Positions 26,117 through 31,395 of a stretch of DNA of 31,395 nt are shown piece by piece; positions within the stretch are counted from its first letter, which is position 1, and every line of letters starts with the position of its first letter. Source of the stretch: G963674685 sp964591275 (GTDB lineage Bacteria > Lernaellota > Lernaellaia > JACKCT01); the NCBI GenBank assembly GCA_964591275.1, contig CAZQAE010000060.1:1-31395 (forward strand), read 5' to 3'. The translations under genes were made by a program, and so were the position numbers. Below the pieces are notes generated by a model. It saw only the letters and a list, made by a program, of their open reading frames with translations. It did no database searches and was not told where the DNA came from.

Positions 26117-27058
26117 TTAGTCCGTGATGAGGCGTGTCGGCGTCATGGAGTCGGTCGGTTTTAAGTCGGGATCATGAAAGGGTATTATTCTAATATCAGG
26201 TCTCTGCTTGGAAAGATCGTGCAGGCGCACAATCGTCTCCCATGTCTGGTCCCTGTTTTCATTATACCCGGTCAAGACAGGCTTTCGGATATTCTCCAGG
26301 GTATAGGCCGCATCGCCGATGAACAGAAAGCGCCCCTTTTTTGTGTTGACGGAAACGGAAATCGATCCCGGCGTATGGCCGGGCGTCGGGACGATAACGA
26401 CCGACTCATCGTTGAATAGATCGTAACTGCCCGGGAAGGTCAGATGCGGCTTGGAATTTTCAAATGAAAGTTCCTTTATGTGCTTGTCGGGAAGGTCGTT
26501 TTGCATAACGCCGCGCAATTTCCCCAATGCTCTGGACATATACTCTCTTTCCTTTTGCCACAGGTAGATGTCGGCATTGGGAAAAGAGGACAACTCGCCA
26601 GTGTGATCCACGTGGCCATGAGTGAGAATAATTTTTGTCACCGTTTCCGGACTGACGCCCATGCGCGCCAATTGCGCCACGACGTCCTGCCCGGGCTGCA
26701 TGGCGGGAAGATCTCTGAACATTTCCCCAAAAAATTGTGTGGTTTCGCCGAGATAGTCGCCGGGATCGAAGGCAAAATGATGGTTCAAGCCGGTGTCGAT
26801 AAGGATGTATCGCTCACCTTTTTTCAGTAAGGCGCAAAGAATGGGGATTTCCCGCTTGGCATTTCCACCGCCTTCGAACATGTTCTTTTCCGCCATCATA
26901 GCCTGCCCGGTATTGATGAGCAGGATCTCCGTCACTTCGCCGCAAGTGGGGCGCGATGATTTGGCTGCAATAAATGAGCCGGGTTTCAATAACAGCGGTG
27001 CTTTCGTGCAGGCCAGCAGCGTGAAAAGCGCCATGATGATTAGTATATTTTTTTTCAA
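26117..27058 (-). CDS. Metallo-beta-lactamase-fold lipoprotein, lactonase-like
   Basis: 313 residues from TTG 27058, with AGGTGA about 6 nt upstream. It has a lipoprotein signal with Cys17 (TLLAC). The metal site is complete: His147-x-His149-x-Asp151-His152 (THGHVDHTGE), His228 (TPGHTPGS), Asp249 (FIGDAAY) and His295 (IPFHDPD), with an earlier LIDTG. The single-domain layout and spacing resemble the N-acyl homoserine lactonase (AiiA-like) branch more than true beta-lactamases or glyoxalase II, but the substrate cannot be read from sequence. As a lipoprotein it would act in the periplasm or at the surface, whereas classical AHL lactonases are cytoplasmic. It converges on the 1550-residue gene with a 26-bp gap. 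Confidence 0.87.
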   Translation of the reverse strand: MKKNILIIMALFTLLACTKAPLLLKPGSFIAAKSSRPTCGEVTEILLINTGQAMMAEKNMFEGGGNAKREIPILCALLKKGERYILIDTGLNHHFAFDPGDYLGETTQFFGEMFRDLPAMQPGQDVVAQLARMGVSPETVTKIILTHGHVDHTGELSSFPNADIYLWQKEREYMSRALGKLRGVMQNDLPDKHIKELSFENSKPHLTFPGSYDLFNDESVVIVPTPGHTPGSISVSVNTKKGRFLFIGDAAYTLENIRKPVLTGYNENRDQTWETIVRLHDLSKQRPDIRIIPFHDPDLKPTDSMTPTRLITD

Positions 27059-27093
27059 AATTCACCTGTGAGCGAAAATTCCAACAGCGGGGC

Positions 27094-27122
27094 ATGTTAA
27101 AAAAAGGTGGAATCCATGTCAA
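27094..27122 (-). promoter_or_regulatory. Promoter of the metallo-beta-lactamase-fold lipoprotein gene
   Basis: On the minus strand a perfect TTGACA (complement of 27117-27122), a 17-nt spacer and TAACAT (complement of 27094-27099). The predicted leader is about 30 nt. The rest of the 302-bp gap (27123-27360) shows no supported gene; the short frames there have no ribosome site or recognisable motif. Confidence 0.55.
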
Positions 27123-27360
27123 ACACGCGGCACGGTCCAAAATCCCCGATTTGGAACCTTGTTTGTTCAACTTGGCGAACCGTCAAAGGCAAGCTTGCTC
27201 CCAGGTGGCTGATTTGGTTTTCGGCGGCGGCAATGAAACCGCTCATCAGGCACAACGGCGAACTGATGACTTTCTTTGCTACAATGATGACAAATGATAT
27301 TGTGGCTTCGGTCACAGGAACCCACGGGATCAAAGAGCATTTCAGGTTTTCCGCGATCGG

Positions 27361-28089
27361 TTAATGCACGCAACGCGCGCAGTATGAGTAGTCGATGTCG
27401 TTGTAGCTGATAAGGCTGTCATTGAAATGGATACGCCACGCAGTGGAAGGGTTTTCTTCGACCTGCGAAGAGGACCAATAAATCCAGCCGGTGCCGGAGA
27501 GTTCGGCAGGGCAGTATCGGCCTCCGAGCCCGGGCCCGCTTAAAAAGCCACATCCCTGGCATGGTGGATTCCAGCAGCTCATATAGGCTAGGCACTCGTC
27601 CGTCACGCCGCAGTCGCCGCCGGTTACCGTGTGGCCGCATCCTCGAATCAGGCTGCGTAACTCCGAAAGTGTCGGCAAACGCCAATCGCTAACATCGCTC
27701 CAAATCAGATTTTCGCAATGGCTTTTGGCTTCTCCCCAATTCATATTGCAGGCATCGCCGTTCTGCCATATCAGGCCCGAAGTGGAATCGGTCCAGGTAT
27801 CACCCGATGTGTCGTCATCGTCCACGTCATCGTCCACGTCATCGTTAAGGTCATCGTCTGCGTCGTCATCAACGTCGTCATCCAGGTCATCGTCGGCGTC
27901 GTCGTCAACGTCGTCATCCAGGTCATCGTCTACATCATCGTTTAGGTCGTCATTGATATCGTCATCGGGATCATCGTCGGAAGGAGTGTCGCCAGAATCA
28001 TCATCGTCGTCTTCGCCATCGCCGCACGAAAGAGAAAAAGAAAGCAGGACAATCCAAAGCAAAGTAAAAAACAACATCGACGTTCGCAT
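27361..28089 (-). CDS. Poly-Asp lipoprotein with DUF1566 domain
   Basis: 242 residues with a GGAGGG site 6 nt before the ATG. The signal peptide ends at Cys22 (SFSLSC, a relaxed lipobox). Residues 27-93 are almost all Asp. From about residue 45 a single Ile, Leu, Val or Ala recurs every fourth position. The C-terminal domain (about 97-242) matches DUF1566: GLIWQNGD, NWGEAKSHCENL, DWRLPTLSELRSLI, and YWSSSQVEENPSTAWRIHF. It holds about ten cysteines, consistent with disulphides outside the cytoplasm. The DUF1566 fold resembles C-type-lectin/formylglycine-enzyme-like domains, and its ligands are mostly unknown. The acidic stretch would hold the domain away from the membrane like a stalk. Confidence 0.85.
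   Translation of the reverse strand: MRTSMLFFTLLWIVLLSFSLSCGDGEDDDDDSGDTPSDDDPDDDINDDLNDDVDDDLDDDVDDDADDDLDDDVDDDADDDLNDDVDDDVDDDDTSGDTWTDSTSGLIWQNGDACNMNWGEAKSHCENLIWSDVSDWRLPTLSELRSLIRGCGHTVTGGDCGVTDECLAYMSCWNPPCQGCGFLSGPGLGGRYCPAELSGTGWIYWSSSQVEENPSTAWRIHFNDSLISYNDIDYSYCARCVH
27811..27978 (-). repeat. 12-bp tandem repeats encoding (Asp)3-x
   Basis: The DNA has period 12 (GAC/GAT codons plus one hydrophobic codon) across residues 38-93. A higher 36-bp order is visible where Leu-Val-Ala alternate (DLDDDVDDDADD occurs twice in a row). Such repeats tend to change copy number in frame, so the stalk length may vary between strains. Confidence 0.75.
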
Positions 28090-28186
28090 TTCAAACCCTC
28101 CGATTCATATGAAATGATGTAAAAAAACAGCCGTTGCAAGTCGCAAAAAGAGATACTCCATCTCAGTTTTGGCGGATAAAAACGAA

Positions 28187-28202
28187 AAAGTCCACCGGAT
28201 TT
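28187..28202 (-). terminator. Weak possible terminator after the DEAD-box helicase gene
   Basis: On the minus strand AAATCC-GGT-GGACTTT forms a short stem with one bulge, followed by TTCGTTTTT. It lies about 25 nt past the helicase stop. The stem is weak, so this is tentative. Confidence 0.3.
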
Positions 28203-28226
28203 GTTTTGTTGTTTTCGACGATCCGC

Positions 28227-29897
28227 TTATGAAAGCTGCACCTTGACCTGCTTGCCGTCAAAGGAAACTGATTTCATGCTGTTGCGAACTCTTTGGGCGG
28301 CTTTTTTGTCCACATCGAACAAGGAAAACTCTCGTTTGACATCAATCGCGCCGATCATTTGCGACTTGATTCCGGCTTTGTCGCAAACCAGGCGAACGAT
28401 CGCTCCTTTATTGACATTGTGCAAATGGCCGACGCTGATGGAAAAGCGTTGTGAATCCTCGGGATTTCTGCGCACTTTTCCGAATCCGCCTTTGCGGAAT
28501 TTGTCGCGATGGGAGTTTCCGTTGTTGCTTTGACGGCTTTTCCCATATTCTTTACGCGGCTTGTTCATTTGGCTGCCGGCGTCGATATCCGGCGCGTTGC
28601 GGTAAGAACTGATAAGGCGACTGAACTCCTTTGAAAGGATTAGGTTGATCACTTCTTCTTTGGATAATCCCTCAAAAGCCTCGTAGATCTGGGGCAGGTA
28701 CTTTTCCATCTCAAGGCCGTTTGTCGGAGTTTTCACCACGTTTTCCGCGAAGGCAAGAAGCTGATTGCGACAGATGGCTTCACCATTGAAAATTTTGCGC
28801 ATCTTGAATTGAATCTTTGATATTCTTTCAAGTTCTCGAATCCGATACTTTTCCCGTGGATTGACCAGGACAATGGATAGCCCGGATTTTCCGGCGCGGG
28901 CGGTTCTTCCGCTGCGGTGGGTATAAACCAGGGCATCATCGGGGAGCGAAAAATTGATGACGTGGGTAATGTCATTGACATCAAGCCCTCGAGCCGCAAC
29001 ATCGGTGGCCACCAATACGCTGATGCTTTTCTGACGAAACTTGCGCATGACATAATCCCGCTGGGCCTGGGACAGATCTCCGTGAATGGCTTCGGCTCGG
29101 TAGCCATGGCTGATCAATTTTTCCGCAATGTCCTGGGTGTCGCGACGGGTGCGGCAAAACACGAGGCCGAAAATGTCGGGCGTAGCATCAAGAATTCTTC
29201 GCAAGGCCTGGTATCTGTCTCTTTCTTGCATGACATAATAGTGATGTTCGATGTTTTCAGCAGCGAGGTTTCGGGTCCCGACGGTCACTTCAATCGGGTT
29301 GCTTTGATATTTGGATGCCATGACCATGACTTCCCTTGGCATGGTGGCGGAAAAAAGCCATATTTTGGCTTGCTTGGCAATGGCCTCCAGGATTGCATTG
29401 ATGTCTTCCTTAAAGCCCATGTTGAGCATTTCATCCGCTTCATCAAGGACGGCGCAGGAAACGTTTGAAAGGTTCACCGCTCGTCTTCGGATCAAATCAC
29501 AAAGCCGGCCCGGCGTTGCTACGATGACCTGACTCCCTCTTTTGAGTTCGTGGACCTGCCCGATGATAGAGGCGCCGCCATAAACGGCCGTAACCTGAAT
29601 GGCCTTGAGTCTTATGGCAAACCTTTTCAAATCTTCAGTGACCTGAATGCACAATTCACGCGTGGGGCAGATAATGATTCCCTGCGTGTGTCGGTCATTG
29701 GGATCAAGCAGATGAAGCATGGGCAAACCGTAGGCGCCGGTTTTGCCGGTTCCGGTTTGAGCCAGTCCGATAAAATCATTTTCCCCGTTTAACAATACAG
29801 GGATCGCCTGCTGCTGAATGGGAGTCGGCGTTTCAAATTTCAATTTTTCCAGTGCTTCCAACAACGGTTTTTTCAGGCCCAATTCGCTAAAACTCAT
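28227..29897 (-). CDS. DEAD-box RNA helicase with DbpA-type RNA-binding domain
   Basis: 556 residues from ATG 29897 (MSFSELGL); an in-frame upstream extension to 29975 lacks family similarity. The ribosome site is weak (GAGAAAG). The helicase core is complete: Q motif (FETPTPIQQQAIP, 21-33), AQTGTGKT (46-53), PTREL (78-82), DEAD (152-155), SAT (183-185), TDVAARGLDV and HRSGRTARAG. A basic Ser/Asn/Arg-rich linker then leads to a C-terminal domain of about 75 residues (ISVGHLHNVNKGAIVRLV ... KVQLS) of the DbpA/CsdA RNA-binding type. The family acts in ribosome assembly, mRNA decay and cold adaptation. Both DeaD/CsdA and DbpA share these parts, so I do not choose a symbol. Confidence 0.95.
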   Translation of the reverse strand: MSFSELGLKKPLLEALEKLKFETPTPIQQQAIPVLLNGENDFIGLAQTGTGKTGAYGLPMLHLLDPNDRHTQGIIICPTRELCIQVTEDLKRFAIRLKAIQVTAVYGGASIIGQVHELKRGSQVIVATPGRLCDLIRRRAVNLSNVSCAVLDEADEMLNMGFKEDINAILEAIAKQAKIWLFSATMPREVMVMASKYQSNPIEVTVGTRNLAAENIEHHYYVMQERDRYQALRRILDATPDIFGLVFCRTRRDTQDIAEKLISHGYRAEAIHGDLSQAQRDYVMRKFRQKSISVLVATDVAARGLDVNDITHVINFSLPDDALVYTHRSGRTARAGKSGLSIVLVNPREKYRIRELERISKIQFKMRKIFNGEAICRNQLLAFAENVVKTPTNGLEMEKYLPQIYEAFEGLSKEEVINLILSKEFSRLISSYRNAPDIDAGSQMNKPRKEYGKSRQSNNGNSHRDKFRKGGFGKVRRNPEDSQRFSISVGHLHNVNKGAIVRLVCDKAGIKSQMIGAIDVKREFSLFDVDKKAAQRVRNSMKSVSFDGKQVKVQLS

Positions 29898-30461
29898 TTT
29901 TTTTCTTTCTCGTAAGGCTTTGCAAAAACGACATCTTAAAAACCCATCCCCCGAGCGCATGCTTTTGAAAATCAATACGGCAATTTTCCATCACCGCTGA
30001 CTCATCGCACGGAGAAAGGATGTGCGCTTTCGCCCATTTTTTATTGAATAATTTGGCGCCCCGGCCTTTTCCTGGAAAACGAACCGAACTCGTTTAACGC
30101 GTCACTTATCGTGTCGCTCGCAATCTGTTCGCTGGCATTAAATGACCAGAGGCATGATTTCCGGCAAAGGTTGCCTGACTGGAAGGTCTGGGATTCCTAA
30201 TTATCACGAAGCGGGAGAAATCTTCTCGTTTCAGTATCTTCGAGGAACGCTCCCGCCCCAACGTCGCGGGATATATATAGGTCTGGCGAGAAAAAAGCAA
30301 GAGCATTCTTTGTTGTCTGGTGATGCAAGTGTTATTAAGTGTTTTGGTCCTGCATCGTCTAGTGGATTGCACGACTTTTACGAGGCTGTCTGACCTTGCC
30401 ATGAGTCTGATGCCAACCTTATGGAACTGACTCGAAGGAAATGAAAAACAGGAAATAAAAT
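29898..30461. other. Non-coding or decayed region
   Basis: No open frame here has a ribosome site plus a recognisable domain. The segment at about 30190-30300 has nested inverted repeats: GCGGGAG (30211-30217) pairs with CTCCCGC (30250-30256), and GAGAA-ATC-TTCTC (30215-30227) forms a small hairpin inside the left arm. This stretch resembles worn-down palindromic repeat DNA, but no second copy is in the window. Confidence 0.4.
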
Positions 30462-30515
30462 ATGATAATGGCGAGTATTGGAATCCTCATCCTGGTTTTT
30501 CTCATTAAAAAATAA
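30462..30515 (+). CDS. Possible 17-residue membrane microprotein
   Basis: A short frame starts at ATG 30462, 7-8 nt after AGGAA, and encodes a single hydrophobic stretch ending in two lysines (MIMASIGILILVFLIKK), then TAA. The composition fits a tiny membrane-spanning peptide with a cytoplasmic positive end, as in type I toxins and other small membrane proteins. A frame this short arises easily by chance, and no antisense RNA or partner gene is evident. Confidence 0.2.
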   Translation: MIMASIGILILVFLIKK

Positions 30516-30596
30516 AACCTCTAAAGTTCATTGAGTTTTTGCCGATTTTACTGCCGTGTGGTCTCGTTCGACCAACAATGCCGAATTGGTGGATAA

Positions 30597-30812
30597 ATCA
30601 TCGACACATTTTTTGAAAATATTTTGGAACAGATTGACAAATGGAAAGATGCGCTGTTCATCGGAGATGTCGATATTGTAGGGCGACAAGCTCACTCGAT
30701 AAAAGGAGCAGCCGGAAACATCTGCTCCAACGCTCTGCAGGAAAGCGCATTGCAAGCCGAAAAATCAGGAAAGGAGAGTAAGCACACTTTGAACATTTTG
30801 TGGCAGGTTTGA
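30597..30812 (+). pseudogene. Remnant of a histidine phosphotransfer (Hpt) domain
   Basis: The open frame (after TAA 30594-30596, to TGA 30810-30812) reads IIDTFFENILEQIDKWKDAL, then GD...IVGRQAHSIKGAAGNI, then an amphipathic helix with SALQAEKSGKE. This matches the middle of an Hpt domain. The phosphorylatable His (codon 30693-30695) in AHSIKGAAGN is intact. No convincing start codon or ribosome site precedes it; the first in-frame TTG (30624) would begin inside the first helix. In the same frame just before the TAA, residues FDQQ...IGG look like the usual linker before Hpt domains. It is probably the decayed C-terminus of a hybrid kinase or a free Hpt protein. A short functional Hpt cannot be excluded. 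Confidence 0.55.
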
Positions 30813-30911
30813 TAAAATTACGTTGCTTCTTGTCGGTAAAGACTTTAAGTATGTGAAATCTTAGAAAAATAATCAGCAACGCGTATCAGGAAGTAGAGGA
30901 AATGAAAAATA

Positions 30912-31395
30912 ATGAACGCTCTTAAACAAGCTAAGGTCGTGTTTGTCAACGACGACCATTTTCAGTTGAAGATGGCGGCGGCCATTCTGAAAAAGGACAA
31001 CCTGGATCTTTCAACTTTTGAAAGCGTTATAGGCGCTTTTGCCGGAATGTCGCCCGACGATCCTCCCGATCTGATTATCACAGATCTGCACATGCCGGAA
31101 ATTGACGGTTGGCGCTTTTGTCGCCTTCTTCGGTCGCAAGAATACAAAGTTTACAACGACGTCCCGATTCTGGTCCTGTCCGCGACTTTTGCAGGGGTTG
31201 ACGCCGAACAGATTACGACCGATCTGGGGGCAAACGCGTTTTTGCCCGTGCCTTATGAGGCGGCGGTTTTGCGCTCTCACCTCCAGTCGCTTTTGCACGG
31301 CGAGAAGCCAAAGACGATTCAGAAAGTACTGGTTGTGGACGATAGCGTCTCTATCGCGAATTTCCTCAAAGAATCTTTTGAGAAACATGGAATGA
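30912..31395 (+). CDS. Multi-receiver signalling protein, N-terminal part
   Basis: The first 161 codons are visible and the gene runs off the window. It starts at ATG 30912, 11 nt after AGAGGA. Receiver one (about 8-128) has the acidic pair Asp14/Asp15, the phosphoacceptor Asp58 (TDLHMPEIDGW) and Ser90 (VLSAT), but the usual Lys is Val113 (FLPVPY). A second receiver begins near residue 138 (KVLVVDDS, Asp143/Asp144). Such tandem receivers with a WRFCRLLRS-like helix commonly sit at the N-terminus of hybrid histidine kinases with PAS domains in deltaproteobacteria. The remainder cannot be seen. The Hpt remnant ends 99 bp upstream. Confidence 0.85.
   Translation, partial: MNALKQAKVVFVNDDHFQLKMAAAILKKDNLDLSTFESVIGAFAGMSPDDPPDLIITDLHMPEIDGWRFCRLLRSQEYKVYNDVPILVLSATFAGVDAEQITTDLGANAFLPVPYEAAVLRSHLQSLLHGEKPKTIQKVLVVDDSVSIANFLKESFEKHGM

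Noticed and set aside
27107..27364. An 85-codon plus-strand frame between the two lipoprotein genes
   Set aside because: No ribosome site, no recognisable motif and low-complexity composition; it also runs into the 3' end of the DUF1566 gene.
27808..27990. Regular repeats that could suggest a CRISPR array
   Set aside because: The period is 12 bp with no spacers, and the repeats are in frame as Asp codons within a lipoprotein gene.
30142..30393. An 83-codon plus-strand frame in the gene-poor region, and a 98-codon frame opposite it
   Set aside because: Both cross the inverted-repeat segment, have no ribosome site and show no domain.
30340..30400. tRNA-Glu-like stretch TCGTCTAGTGG
   Set aside because: It resembles a D-arm, but there is no matching acceptor stem, no anticodon stem and no GTTCRA T-loop.

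Overview
This window comes from the chromosome of a Gram-negative bacterium with roughly even GC. It reads like an uncultured deltaproteobacterium/myxobacterium-like lineage or related candidate phylum. The clues are several exported proteins with Asp/Glu-rich stretches, lipoboxes, PilZ and multi-receiver signalling proteins, a pseudo-receiver/coiled-coil giant protein, and a Na+/H+-linked Rnf complex. This placement is inference: there is no rRNA or other phylogenetic anchor, and I see no tRNA, rRNA, CRISPR array, insertion sequence or intact prophage.

Layout. (1) 1-100: the first 33 codons of a minus-strand gene that looks like a parallel beta-helix protein, behind a promoter whose -35/-10 spacer contains a G8 run. 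(2) 434-5753: a tightly overlapping minus-strand rnfABCDGE operon for a membrane ferredoxin:NAD+ oxidoreductase, with its own promoter at about 5785-5812. (3) 5882-13857: a minus-strand group with an exported Asp-box/PKD protein followed closely by addB and addA (double-strand-break processing helicase-nuclease). (4) 14052-16284: a metallophosphoesterase (+) ending in a terminator, convergent with purF (-). (5) 16526-18558: an exported DUF547 protein and an acyl-CoA dehydrogenase (+), closed by a 13-bp hairpin. (6) 18672-21094: an acidic lipoprotein with a choice-of-anchor-like domain and a tandem PilZ protein (both -). (7) 21438-26090: a 1550-residue protein made of a pseudo-receiver, about 950 residues of coiled coil, a J-like domain whose HPD is YPE, and TPR-like helices. 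(8) 26117-29897: a metallo-beta-lactamase-fold lipoprotein, a poly-Asp DUF1566 lipoprotein and a DEAD-box RNA helicase, all minus. (9) 29898-31395: about 1 kb of poorly coding DNA holding an Hpt-domain remnant, then the start of a multi-receiver protein that runs off the window.

The most unusual item is the 1550-residue gene. All signature residues of its receiver and J domains that I can align are altered. Its coiled coil contains a repeat of about 150 residues. A G9 homopolymer lies just before the J/TPR module, and slippage by one base either way meets a stop codon within about a dozen codons. With the G8 run inside the first promoter and the 12-bp Asp-coding repeats at 27.8-28.0 kb, the window has three simple-sequence tracts placed where length change would alter expression or protein form. 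The divergently transcribed tandem PilZ protein suggests, by inference only, a link to c-di-GMP signalling and cell-surface or motility functions.
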